A DNA stretch of 64,000 bases from Ferdinandcohnia sp036965165 (GTDB lineage: Bacteria; Bacillota; Bacilli; Bacillales; Bacillaceae_L): the NCBI RefSeq assembly GCF_036965165.1, contig NZ_JBALOX010000068.1:1-64000 (forward strand), read 5' to 3'. The notes beneath the pieces are model-generated. The model made no database searches. It had not been told where the DNA came from and was given only the letters and a program-made list of their open reading frames with translations. The first letter of the stretch is position 1. Every line of letters starts with the position of its first letter. A program made the translations under genes and the position numbers. Positions 32,641 through 41,208 of the stretch are shown in pieces.

Positions 32641-33747
32641 ATGGGAGATGAGGAAATGGATAAGGTACAAATGGAAATTGAGCAATTTTTTAAGAAAAAA
32701 GCAGAGAAAGACTTAAAAGTTCAAAATGCGTATTTACGGGTATATTCGGAGAAGCACGGGATTGATTTCAATTTGACTGCAGGTGATGAAGCTATCCATG
32801 CTGAGCAGCCGTTTTATATCGCAAGTATTAGCAAACTTTTTACATCTGTACTGTTTGGACAATTAGTCGAACAGGGCTTCTGTTCATATGAGGACAAAAT
32901 TTCACGGTACTTAGACTCAGATCTGCTAAATAATCTGCATATTTACAAGGAGAAGGATTATACAAACGAAATTAAAATCAAGCATTTGTTAAATAATACT
33001 TCAGGCTTAAATGATTTCGTAGAGGATAAGCCATTAAAGGGAAAGTCCATACCTGACCTGCTCGTTGATGAACCAAATCGAACATGGACTCCGCTTGAAG
33101 TAATCAAATGGACGAAAGAGAATATGAAAAATCATTTCCCTCCTGGAGAAGGGTTCCATTATTCCGATACGGGATATCATCTATTAGGACTCATTATTGA
33201 AAATATCACAGGGTTGTCCTTCCATGAAATGCTTAGAAAGAATATTTTTGAACCCTTAGAGATGAATCACTCCCATTTTTCCCGCACTGAACCATTAGAA
33301 AAGAGTCCATACGAAGTAGCGAAGTTTTATATCCGTAATACTGACATGACGAAAAAAGAGAGCCTGAGCATTTTGTATGCTGGCGGCGGTATCGTATCAA
33401 CTACTAGTGACTTGTTAAAGTTCATGAAAGCATTAGTCAATGGTCAGCTTTTACAGAAAGAAACTATTGAAACAATGAAAAACAACTGGGGCAAGTTCTT
33501 TTTAGGAATTGACTATGGTTATGGATTAATGATTATTAAAACGGTTCCAGTGTTAATGCCAGCCAAATACAACTCCTGGGGAAATGCCGGTTCCACAGGC
33601 TCATTTATGTTCTACCATCCTGCAACCGAAGCTTATTTCATCGGCACCCTTAACCAATTTGGATATGGTCAAAAAGGGATTCGGTTAATGCTCCAAATAG
33701 CGGATAAGCTCCTTAAAACGACAAAGAAAGCTGAGGCATTATCGTAA
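32641..33747 (+). CDS. Serine hydrolase, beta-lactamase class C / penicillin-binding-like
   Basis: 368 residues. The S-x-x-K nucleophile motif is in YIASISKLFTS (near 65), the Y-x-N-type motif in HYSDTGYHLLGLI (near 182), and HGG-like GNAGSTGS near 320. There is no signal peptide, so it is probably cytosolic and may be an esterase or peptidase rather than a true beta-lactamase. ATGs at 32641 and 32656 are both plausible. It follows the TetR gene by 8 bp. Confidence 0.82.
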   Translation: MGDEEMDKVQMEIEQFFKKKAEKDLKVQNAYLRVYSEKHGIDFNLTAGDEAIHAEQPFYIASISKLFTSVLFGQLVEQGFCSYEDKISRYLDSDLLNNLHIYKEKDYTNEIKIKHLLNNTSGLNDFVEDKPLKGKSIPDLLVDEPNRTWTPLEVIKWTKENMKNHFPPGEGFHYSDTGYHLLGLIIENITGLSFHEMLRKNIFEPLEMNHSHFSRTEPLEKSPYEVAKFYIRNTDMTKKESLSILYAGGGIVSTTSDLLKFMKALVNGQLLQKETIETMKNNWGKFFLGIDYGYGLMIIKTVPVLMPAKYNSWGNAGSTGSFMFYHPATEAYFIGTLNQFGYGQKGIRLMLQIADKLLKTTKKAEALS

Positions 33748-34067
33748 AGGGCTCCGATTTCGGGTGCTTTGTTGTTAAAATACACAAGAATTGACGTATG
33801 AATTGGCATACGTTCTTTTCTTTATTTATCAAGGTTTCAACCAAATTCTATTAACTTTGATAGCAATGGCTATCTTTATTAAGATGGGCAATAAGTATTG
33901 TACAATTAAAAATGAGAGTCAGAACTTCTGTCATGTGCTACCTTTTTAAGCACCAACTTTATTGTTCTTAATAAGTTGATCGATAAAAAGGTGCAGATTT
34001 CTGCATCTAGGATCAAAAGGGTTCACACCTATCGGTTGGGGGATCAGTTTAAGTTTAAGCACCCGAG
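33748..34067. other. Intergenic region without a gene
   Basis: A weak stem (GGGCTCCG with CGGGTGCTT) right after the hydrolase may be its terminator. The rest has short words such as CTACCTTTTTAAGCACC and AAAAAGGTGCAG that are partly complementary. No ORF over 60 codons has a ribosome site. Confidence 0.35.
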
Positions 34068-34300
34068 CTGATAATTAGACGGAAAAAATTCCGCTTAATT
34101 AGTAATTCTTTTTAATAGAGGCTGAAATAGACGGAGAGATTCCGCCTATTGACTGGAAAAGTTCGAAATTGGGTGATTTTGCTATGAATAGTCGGAAAAT
34201 CTTTCCCCTTATTTTCCCTGAAACAAGCTCCATTCTACATTTAACCGTAAAACCTCCGTTAATTTTACTTTTGCTGATTACTCGATCAAAGACATGGAGT
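34068..34300. repeat. R2 dispersed repeat, copy 1
   Basis: It contains GACGGAAAAAATTCCGC, AATAGACGGAGAGATTCCGCCTATTGACT and AGTCGGAAAATCTTTCCC, then TTTAACCGTAAAACCTCCGTTAATTTT. The copy at 45230-45460 has the same blocks in the same order with many substitutions. The blocks are short GGAxxxTCC hairpins. No gene. Confidence 0.8.
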
Positions 34301-34469
34301 GAGTCTTAACTCAAAATTCCAAAAGACCTCATTTTGATGCATTACGTTTAAACCTTATCATAAGTATGCATCTAATAATGAAAACCATCCTAATCTTCAA
34401 TGAAAACAGATTCAAATGCCTAATACTAGGACATTACCATAGTTTAAGCAAGCTTTTCACGAATCTTAC

Positions 34470-34630
34470 GGACTAGTACAGCGCACTTTTCACCACACTT
34501 GAATCAACCTAATTGATTTAAACAAACGTTTGATTGAATTTGCAAACACTTGATATTACAAAGAAAACCCATTGAACAAACGTTTGTTTGAAAATGGGTT
34601 TTCTGGAAAATGGTCGATTAGTACAGATTG
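34470..34630. repeat. R1 dispersed hairpin repeat, copy 2
   Basis: GACTAGTACAGC to GATTAGTACAGATTG, with AAACAAACGTTTGATTGAA and the hairpin AAAACCCATTGAACAAACG / TTTGTTTGAAAATGGGTTTT. It lies 90 bp beyond the stop of the DUF4179 gene and in the same orientation as the copy on the other side of that sigma-factor operon. Confidence 0.9.
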
Positions 34631-34718
34631 ATTTTAAAAAATATTTAGATTCGTTTTTTCAACCATTTTTTTCGATAAATTAATCGGAATCTAGACCAGG
34701 AATGGTAAATATCATTTT

Positions 34719-35996
34719 TTAGTTAACTTTTAAATCAATTGTTTGATTGTATTCTTTTACATAGTGCATACCCTTAATTATGAGGAACTCCGGTTTATTA
34801 TTTGTTTCAAATAATAATGTACGCTCTTTCATTTCGTCTTTTGGTTCTTTATGGTTAATCGTTGTTTTTAACGAAATAATCTCATTTTGCACCTCAATGG
34901 ACACCTCATCAAGCAACACACTATTCTCAGTGGTAATCGTTATCTCAACCCCCTTTTCGGTAATTGAAACGTCCTTAATCCAAATATGCTTATTGTGCGC
35001 TAGATGAATAGGTTTGTCACTTACATCTTCAAGAGATATCTTTTCCTCAAGCTGTTGATATCCTACAAAATCTTTCATAATTAATTGTAAAGTTTTTAAC
35101 TGCTTAGGTAATGTATCATACTGAATATCAAATTTTGTTCCATTTAAAGTAGTACTTACACCACTGCCTAGTACTGGCACGGACGTTCCATTTGCAACTA
35201 ATTCGATACCATCTAAACCAAGTGGTAGGCGACTAAAGTTCTCAACATTTAACGTTCCTCTTACTACTGTCGATGTAGGTGTTGCAGTAATTGTCTTAAA
35301 ATTGATTTTCCCCTTATCTACCTTTAGTGTCTTCTTGATTGATTGCTTTATCTCTGTTTGCATAGCTTGGTTTGGATCATATGGAAAAGTCATTGTGCCC
35401 TCGATCATTTGGTTATTTTTATGAGTTTGCTGATAATGTAATGTTAATTTTTTTGCAAACGAACTAACCGGATCAAAGGTCAGCATGCCCTTAATTTCCG
35501 TTTGATTGTCACTGAAAATGTATGTTCCTCCTCCCCGGTTGGAATCTGTTAAAAATCCTGTAATTTTTGCAAAAGTCAGGGGGTCCGTGGATTCCTCAGA
35601 AATACCAGCTGGATTTGATAAGGTATAATACAGAATAAGTTGATTTTCATCAGTCATAATTCCATCGATAATTAAATCTGTACCATCCGTTAGCATAGCC
35701 TTTTTTCCAATGACTTGGCCCATTCCTTCATCATTCAAATCTTTTAATGTGCCGGTAATCACTTCGTCAAAGCCTAGTAATTTCTTTCCATAAAAGGCAA
35801 ACGCATTATAATTATAGCTAATGAGTGAAATAAAAAGTAACGCCACAGCGGCTATTAACCAATTAGGCATAACACGTTTTTTCCGAATGGGTGTTTTGTT
35901 GAGTGCATCTCTTAATCTATCTTCTAATTCTTCAGGTGCCGTAATGGAATTCAAACGCTTTTTTTCATCCGATAATCGTTCCTCAACATTACTCAT
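34719..35996 (-). CDS. DUF4179 membrane protein, probable anti-sigma factor
   Basis: 425 residues: a cytosolic N-terminus (1-42, EERLSDEKKRL), one membrane helix (about 45-65, WLIAAVALLFISLISY), then a large outer part with the DUF4179 fold and a C-terminal DUF5643-like domain. In Bacillaceae this architecture is encoded directly after an ECF-type sigma factor and holds it at the membrane. It overlaps the sigma gene by 8 bp as ATGAG. The signal sensed is unknown. Confidence 0.85.
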   Translation of the reverse strand: MSNVEERLSDEKKRLNSITAPEELEDRLRDALNKTPIRKKRVMPNWLIAAVALLFISLISYNYNAFAFYGKKLLGFDEVITGTLKDLNDEGMGQVIGKKAMLTDGTDLIIDGIMTDENQLILYYTLSNPAGISEESTDPLTFAKITGFLTDSNRGGGTYIFSDNQTEIKGMLTFDPVSSFAKKLTLHYQQTHKNNQMIEGTMTFPYDPNQAMQTEIKQSIKKTLKVDKGKINFKTITATPTSTVVRGTLNVENFSRLPLGLDGIELVANGTSVPVLGSGVSTTLNGTKFDIQYDTLPKQLKTLQLIMKDFVGYQQLEEKISLEDVSDKPIHLAHNKHIWIKDVSITEKGVEITITTENSVLLDEVSIEVQNEIISLKTTINHKEPKDEMKERTLLFETNNKPEFLIIKGMHYVKEYNQTIDLKVN

Positions 35997-36534
35997 CTAA
36001 CTCACCACCATAATATTCTCTTAACTTTTTCAAGCCTTGAAAAACCCTTGATTTTACAGTCCCAACCGAAACATTAGTTAGCCTAGCTATCGTCTCATAG
36101 TCATAGTCATGAAAATATTTTAATTGTACAGCCTCTTTTTGATATTTATTTAATATCCTTAACGAGGCATTAATGTCCATCTGATATTCACTATTTTTAT
36201 AAGGGTCATTTATTAAAGTTTGGTCATTTACAGTCTCATAGGTTGGTTCCCATTCTTCTACCAATACTACTCTTTTTTGCTTACGAAGCGATGTTTTACA
36301 ACAGTTCACCAATACTGTTTTACTCCAGCTATAAAAAGCTTCCTCATTTTTTAATTGATGAATTTTTTCATATAAAATAACAATCATTTCCTCCATTGAA
36401 TCCATTGCATCATGTGGGTTCTCCATATATGTGAAGGCGAGTCTATAGTACGCATCCTTTTGGGCCATAATTAATTGAAGCAACGCCTCTTTATTTCCCC
36501 TTTTTGCCTTCTTCACCAACCGAACATCTGTCAT
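35989..36534 (-). CDS. ECF-type RNA polymerase sigma factor
   Basis: 181 residues. Region 2 spans about 10-75 (YRLAFTYMENPHDAMDSMEEMIVILYEKI) and region 4 about 120-175 (YHDYDYETIARLTNVSVGTVKSRVFQGLKKLREY, a clear HTH). The first gene of a two-gene unit with its membrane anti-sigma. The upstream minus-strand sequence TGTAAAATGAACTTTTTGTCGG is a candidate ECF-type promoter, but I see no convincing -10. The unit is bracketed by R1 copies. Confidence 0.88.
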   Translation of the reverse strand: MTDVRLVKKAKRGNKEALLQLIMAQKDAYYRLAFTYMENPHDAMDSMEEMIVILYEKIHQLKNEEAFYSWSKTVLVNCCKTSLRKQKRVVLVEEWEPTYETVNDQTLINDPYKNSEYQMDINASLRILNKYQKEAVQLKYFHDYDYETIARLTNVSVGTVKSRVFQGLKKLREYYGGELDE

Positions 36535-36624
36535 CGCCTCACCTCTCTTCCCCTATAAGAGTAATTGTACCGACAAAAAGTTCATTTTACATAAAAAAAA
36601 TGACCAATTTTTATCAATAATATA

Positions 36625-36785
36625 GACTGGTACAGCAGACGTTGGACCATACTCAGCATCACTAAATTCGTTCAATCAAACGTTTGGTTGAATTTGCAAA
36701 CCCTTGATATAACAAAGAAAAACCATTGAACAAACGTTTGTTTGAAAATGGGTTTTCGCGAAAATGGCAAATTAGTACAGATTGT
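36625..36785. repeat. R1 dispersed hairpin repeat, copy 3
   Basis: GACTGGTACAGC to ATTAGTACAGATTG, with TCAATCAAACGTTTGGTTGAA and hairpin AAAACCATTGAACAAACG / TTTGTTTGAAAATGGGTTTT. It is the most similar to copy 2 and lies about 90 bp upstream of the sigma-factor start. Confidence 0.9.
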
Positions 36786-36858
36786 TTTTTAGTATTATAT
36801 AGCTCCTTCCAAATTACCTTATAGTAATTTATACTAGATAGGATGGAGGTGAAAAAAG

Positions 36859-37140
36859 ATGGAAAATGAAACGATGTTAAAAGAAATTCTAAATGCATTT
36901 AATCTATTTTCTAAGAAGATGGATGAGAAATTCGAGAAGATGGATGACAAATTCGAGAAGTTGGAAAAGAAGATGGACGAAGGATTTGCCAATATTAATA
37001 AAAAATTAGATCGGTTAACCGTAAGACTAGATGGGGTACAAGAAGATTTAAATGAAACCAAGGAAACTGTTCAATTCTTACACACGAAGGTCGTCCAACA
37101 TGATAAAAAACTTCACAAACTAAGCCACCAACAACAATAA
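36859..37140 (+). CDS. Small coiled-coil protein
   Basis: 93 residues, almost wholly coiled coil with tandem 7/11-residue units (KKMDEKFEKMDDKFEKLEKKMDEGF). GGAGGTG precedes the ATG. No membrane segment. Proteins like this are common in Bacillus as short hypothetical proteins; no function is known. An alternative on the opposite strand is rejected. Confidence 0.7.
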   Translation: MENETMLKEILNAFNLFSKKMDEKFEKMDDKFEKLEKKMDEGFANINKKLDRLTVRLDGVQEDLNETKETVQFLHTKVVQHDKKLHKLSHQQQ

Positions 37141-37190
37141 ATCTTCAACTATTTCTTTTTCTCCAAAAATAATATGAAATCCATAAAGTA

Positions 37191-37228
37191 GAGTAAAGGC
37201 CTGCATCTCCAACGATACAGGCCTTACT
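37191..37228 (-). terminator. Probable terminator of the 83-residue gene
   Basis: AGTAAGGCCTG and CAGGCCTTTACT form an 11-bp stem between converging genes, with only a weak T-run on either side. Confidence 0.5.
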
Positions 37229-37243
37229 AAATCCAGTGCACAC

Positions 37244-37495
37244 TTATCGATCAGAAGGTTCTGGAAGTATAGATAACTTTTCAGTATATCGCTTTTCATT
37301 AAATGGCACTTGGTTCTTTAATAAATCGTACATTTCTTCAACAAGTACCCTGCCTATCATTTCTTTTGATTCTATTTCTGAGAAACCCATTCCTATTAAG
37401 CGTTCTAAGGTTTCTTTCGTACTCTTTGGATCATTTATTTCGATTTGATTATCTACTATTTCTAGAATTTTAGATTTTAATTTTAAGTTCGCCAT
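37244..37495 (-). CDS. Conserved small protein of unknown function
   Basis: 83 residues, helical, soluble. The core ETLERLIGMGFSEIESKEMIGRVLVEEMYDLLK has a UBA-like helix-turn-helix look (MGFS). It follows rlmCD by 22 bp on the same strand, so it is probably co-transcribed. No recognised motif. Confidence 0.65.
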   Translation of the reverse strand: MANLKLKSKILEIVDNQIEINDPKSTKETLERLIGMGFSEIESKEMIGRVLVEEMYDLLKNQVPFNEKRYTEKLSILPEPSDR

Positions 37496-37517
37496 TCTGT
37501 CACACCTCCGGATCGTT

Positions 37518-38918
37518 CTATGGTTTTAATACTAATTTCGCGACTGCTTCACAGTGAACCGTGTGCGGGAACATATCCACCGGTTGTACTTCAGCTGTTT
37601 CGTAGCCACCATCTTCTAATATTCTTAGGTCCCTGGCAAGTGTTGCCGGATTACAGGATACATATACAACTTTCTTCGGCTTCATTTTTATAATGGTATG
37701 TAATAGCGCCTCATCGCATCCCTTACGTGGAGGATCAACAACAATTACATCGGCTTTAACTCCGTGCTTATACCAATTTGGGATCACGACCTCAGCCTCT
37801 CCAACTGCAAACTCTGCATTATGGATATTATTTAGGGCTGCGTTACGCTTTGCATCCTCAATTGCTTCGGGGACAATTTCAACACCGTACACTGTTTTTG
37901 CTCTTTGCGCGAGGAATAGCGAGATTGTCCCTATCCCACAATACGCATCGATGACGGTTTCTTCTCCCGTCAATTCTGCATATTCCAACGCCTTATCATA
38001 GAGTACTTTTGTTTGTTCAGGATTTACCTGATAAAAGGATCTTGCTGAGATTGCGAAGCGAATATCACCAATATTATCGTATATATATTCTTCACCCCAA
38101 AGGACATTTGTTTCATTTCCAAAAATGACATTCGTTTGTTTAGGGTTTATATTTTGTACGATGGATTTAACACCAGGTAATTGGTTAATTATATCCGAAA
38201 TAATTTTATTTTTATGTGGGAGCTCCTTTGTTCTCGTAATGAGAACGACCATTATTTCACCTGAGACCAGGCCATAGCGTGCCATGATATGGCGAAGGGT
38301 ACCCTTGTTGCTTTTTTCATCATACGCTTGAATCCCATAATTCTCACAGATTGATTTTACTGTTTGCACAACCAAATCGTTCTTTTCCTGCTGAATGAGG
38401 CAGGCTTCCATATCAATGATTTCATGGCTTCGCTGCTGGTAAAATCCTGCCACAAGACCACCTTCACGGTCCGCTACTGGTACCTGCGCCTTATTCCGAT
38501 AGCGCCACGGGTTCTCCATTCCAAGAACAGGATGTACCTTGATATTTTGAAGCTTACCGATTCGAGTCAACACTTCCTGGACCTGTTTTTGTTTTGCTAC
38601 CAGCTGGCCTTCGTAGCTAAGATGCTGGAGCTGACAGCCCCCACATTCTTTATATATCGGACAAGGGGCATCCACTCGAAATTCGCTTTTTTCATAGAGC
38701 TCAATCAGCCGTCCATAGCCGTAGCTTTTTTGGACCTTAGTAATTTTTATTTTCGCTTTCTCGTCAGGCAGACCGTTTGGTACAAAAATAGGAAAGCCCT
38801 CGATTTTTGCCACACCGTCTCCATCATGGGTAAGATCCTCGAATATGACATCATAGTATGTATTTTTTTCAACTGGAGGTTTCCGTTTTGTCATTGTGTT
38901 TTCGTCCTTTGCGTTCAA
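37518..38918 (-). CDS. rlmCD: 23S rRNA (uracil-C5)-methyltransferase RlmCD
   Basis: 466 residues of the TrmA/RlmD family. A TRAM domain (about 15-75), the iron-sulfur cysteines CPIYKECGGC (about 86-95), SAM motif DAYCGIGTISLFLA (about 325) and the catalytic motif in DPPRKGCDEAL and YVSCNPATLARDL are all present. The Bacillus subtilis homologue (YefA) methylates both U747 and U1939 of 23S rRNA. ATG at 38918. dagK and rlmCD are neighbours in Bacillus, as here. Confidence 0.93.
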   Translation of the reverse strand: MNAKDENTMTKRKPPVEKNTYYDVIFEDLTHDGDGVAKIEGFPIFVPNGLPDEKAKIKITKVQKSYGYGRLIELYEKSEFRVDAPCPIYKECGGCQLQHLSYEGQLVAKQKQVQEVLTRIGKLQNIKVHPVLGMENPWRYRNKAQVPVADREGGLVAGFYQQRSHEIIDMEACLIQQEKNDLVVQTVKSICENYGIQAYDEKSNKGTLRHIMARYGLVSGEIMVVLITRTKELPHKNKIISDIINQLPGVKSIVQNINPKQTNVIFGNETNVLWGEEYIYDNIGDIRFAISARSFYQVNPEQTKVLYDKALEYAELTGEETVIDAYCGIGTISLFLAQRAKTVYGVEIVPEAIEDAKRNAALNNIHNAEFAVGEAEVVIPNWYKHGVKADVIVVDPPRKGCDEALLHTIIKMKPKKVVYVSCNPATLARDLRILEDGGYETAEVQPVDMFPHTVHCEAVAKLVLKP

Positions 38919-38986
38919 AATGCTGAACTGATTGTAACATATTGGGGGTGTGCTGTGCCAATGTCGATGTAGAACATACGTGACAC

Positions 38987-39071
38987 TTTTACTCTCCCTA
39001 ACTGTAGATTGGCTACGATTCTAGCATTTGCGTTACCCTTTACTCTCCTAAACTGTAAATTGGTACGATTA
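38987..39071. repeat. Direct repeat, about 32 bp, two copies
   Basis: TTTTACTCTCCCTAACTGTA-gattggctacgatt (38988-39020) and TTTACTCTCCTAAACTGTA-aattggtacgatt (39039-39070) are near-identical and 51 bp apart, between rlmCD and dagK. No gene. They could be duplicated operator or just a slipped duplication. Confidence 0.7.
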
Positions 39072-39093
39072 CCGTAGCCCACACAGAAACCAA

Positions 39094-39120
39094 ACAAAAA
39101 AATCTGGCCAACGCCAGATT
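39094..39120 (-). terminator. Terminator of dagK
   Basis: AATCTGGC and GCCAGATT form an 8-bp stem, followed on the minus strand by seven T. Confidence 0.8.
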
Positions 39121-39128
39121 CTCCCGAT

Positions 39129-40034
39129 TTAATCCATCTTCTCTGCTTTTTCCTTTGATACCAACACATTAATATGCTTATATAAGTTCACAAACTCACC
39201 TGGCAGCAAGCCTCCATATTCTCCATCAAGGTTAATTTGCATTTTTTCAGTTGGGTTAACCTTAACGCGATTGGCCTTTGTGTAAATTACATGTGAATCA
39301 TTGATATGCTCTCCGCGTATCGCAAGCGTCGCCACCCTGATAAAATCAGCTAAATTCACCTTTTTTAAAATTAACAAATCGAACAAGCCGTCATTCAGAG
39401 AGGAATCGGGTGCGAGCTTTTCAAAGCCTCCGACAGAATTCGTTAACGACACGAGGAATAACATGATTTCGCCCTCAAACAGCTTTCCATCATATTCAAT
39501 GCTCACCTCGGTTGGACGAATAGATGGTAGCATCTCCATCCCTTTTAAATAATACGCAAGCTGCCCAAGCATCGTCTTTAGCTTACTTGGTACTTCATAG
39601 GTTAACTCAGTTAACCTTCCTCCACCGGCAATATTGATAAAATATCTGTCATTTATTCGACCTATATCAATTGGAACAGAATTTCCTTCGATAATCACAT
39701 CACATGCACCATCTATATTTCGAGGCACCCCAATTGCGCGTGCAAAGTCATTGGTAGTTCCGACCGGGATAATTCCGAGTGTTGGGCGATATTCCTGCTC
39801 CGCCAGACCGTTTACAACCTCATTGATCGTTCCATCGCCACCTGCAGCGATAACAAGGTCATACTTTCTTTCAACAGCGATTCGAGCAGCTTTTGTTGCG
39901 TCTCCCGCTCCAGTTGTAGCATGGCATGAGGTTTCAAAACCTGCTCTTTCTAATCTCTCCAATACCTCAGGCAAATTTCGTTTAAATAACTCTCTTCCAG
40001 AGGTTGGGTTATATATAATACGAGCCCTTTTCAT
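39129..40034 (-). CDS. dagK: Diacylglycerol kinase DagK (DgkB)
   Basis: 301 residues. ATP/Mg motifs of the soluble diacylglycerol-kinase family: IIYNPTSGR at the N-terminus and VIAAGGDGTINEVVNGL near 65, with GIIPVGTTNDFARAIG near 95. It phosphorylates diacylglycerol released by lipoteichoic acid synthesis and returns it to phospholipid synthesis. ATG at 40034 (MKRARIIYNP) is preferred over 40043 because homologues start there and AGGATGATG is well spaced. Confidence 0.93.
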   Translation of the reverse strand: MKRARIIYNPTSGRELFKRNLPEVLERLERAGFETSCHATTGAGDATKAARIAVERKYDLVIAAGGDGTINEVVNGLAEQEYRPTLGIIPVGTTNDFARAIGVPRNIDGACDVIIEGNSVPIDIGRINDRYFINIAGGGRLTELTYEVPSKLKTMLGQLAYYLKGMEMLPSIRPTEVSIEYDGKLFEGEIMLFLVSLTNSVGGFEKLAPDSSLNDGLFDLLILKKVNLADFIRVATLAIRGEHINDSHVIYTKANRVKVNPTEKMQINLDGEYGGLLPGEFVNLYKHINVLVSKEKAEKMD

Positions 40035-40208
40035 TTTCATCATCCTAAAATAAGATAATCAATCGTCTATGTTCCATCATAGCTTATCCATTTGATTTAA
40101 TCAATTTAGATACTTGCAAAAAAATCCATTTTTTCACAAAAACTACGTACTTCATTTATATTCAAAAAACACTATTAGGTTGCCCATCTTGCCTAAAACC
40201 TTGTATTG

Positions 40209-40246
40209 AAAAATGCGCTTGGTCAAAAACCAAAGCGCGCATTTTT
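40209..40246 (-). terminator. Terminator of the sigma-factor operon
   Basis: AAAAATGCGC-type and GCGCGCATTTTT arms form a long stem, followed on the minus strand by TCAATAC. It lies between the LiaF-like gene and dagK. Confidence 0.65.
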
Positions 40247-40254
40247 AATTGTTT

Positions 40255-41208
40255 TTACATTTTTTCCACTAAATTCACAGTCACAAGGTCACTATTAAAA
40301 ATGGACAGCTTATAGGTACCTTCCCCTAGCTTTTTTGTACCCTTGTACAATTTTTCCCTGGTGCTTTCCCCGTAGACTTCATCAATACCTCCTCGTTCAT
40401 TTGTATCAATGTTATCCCATGCCATATTTCCGTTTTCTAGCTCATTTGTAGAAACCGCAGACAGCATAATATTACTTTTTTCATTTACATGAACCGATAC
40501 ATTAGATGCCCCGTCTACTACCCAGTTATTTTCAAGGGACCCAGGATAGAGTAAAACATGATTATGCTGGCCACGAACCTCTAATTGAATCGAACTCGGC
40601 ACAATTATCGTTGGCTCGATTGTCGTATATGTAGAAAATGGTCCTGCTTGGTCAGCTGCTTCCTTCAATGTCACATACATTGTATCCCCAACAACCTTCG
40701 TAAAAACATAATCCTTTGCTTCTGAAATAACAGGATCTCCTTTCGGATGAACCGTTGCACGATACACACCAAACACATGTAATTCATTTGCATCGGAGCC
40801 TTCAACTTTACTCGTGACTCCATTCGTTTCTAGGACCACTCGTTTGATGTCATTTGAAAATTTTTCCTCCACAGCTGGCAAATCCATTGTACGATGTTCC
40901 GCTCCAATCACACCTTGAACCTCAGCAACAAGCCCAACAGATGACAAGAGCGTAAATCCGATTCCAATGGTTCCGATAATCCCGACAAAAATAATACTTA
41001 ATAAGTCGTATTTTACGATTGGATTTTCTTGTTTTGATAAGAATAGATAAACAACAATCTCTATCCCTAATACAATTAAAATGATCGGCCACCATACAAG
41101 CAGTGGCTCCATCATTTGTATCCCCTTTATTTGTGATACAAAAAGGAGAACACCAAGTAAAATCAAGGATAATCCCATTGACACAGAACCAACACGCCAT
41201 TTTCTCAT
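40255..41208 (-). CDS. LiaF-like/DUF5668 membrane protein
   Basis: 317 residues: three or four N-terminal membrane helices (about 8-110, with WWPIILIVLGIEIVVYL, the DUF5668 pattern seen in LiaF/LiaI-type proteins) and then an outer beta-helix-like part (about 115-317, DUF4097-like). It is the last gene of a four-gene unit with sigma factor, anti-sigma factor and TM2-repeat protein. Role by analogy: envelope-stress sensing or output. The start overlaps the previous stop as TAATGA. Confidence 0.75.
   Translation of the reverse strand: MRKWRVGSVSMGLSLILLGVLLFVSQIKGIQMMEPLLVWWPIILIVLGIEIVVYLFLSKQENPIVKYDLLSIIFVGIIGTIGIGFTLLSSVGLVAEVQGVIGAEHRTMDLPAVEEKFSNDIKRVVLETNGVTSKVEGSDANELHVFGVYRATVHPKGDPVISEAKDYVFTKVVGDTMYVTLKEAADQAGPFSTYTTIEPTIIVPSSIQLEVRGQHNHVLLYPGSLENNWVVDGASNVSVHVNEKSNIMLSAVSTNELENGNMAWDNIDTNERGGIDEVYGESTREKLYKGTKKLGEGTYKLSIFNSDLVTVNLVEKM

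Noticed and set aside
38364..38972. Plus-strand open frame of 202 codons
   Set aside because: It lies opposite the rlmCD gene, whose iron-sulfur and SAM motifs are clear. It has no ribosome site and its translation has no family features.
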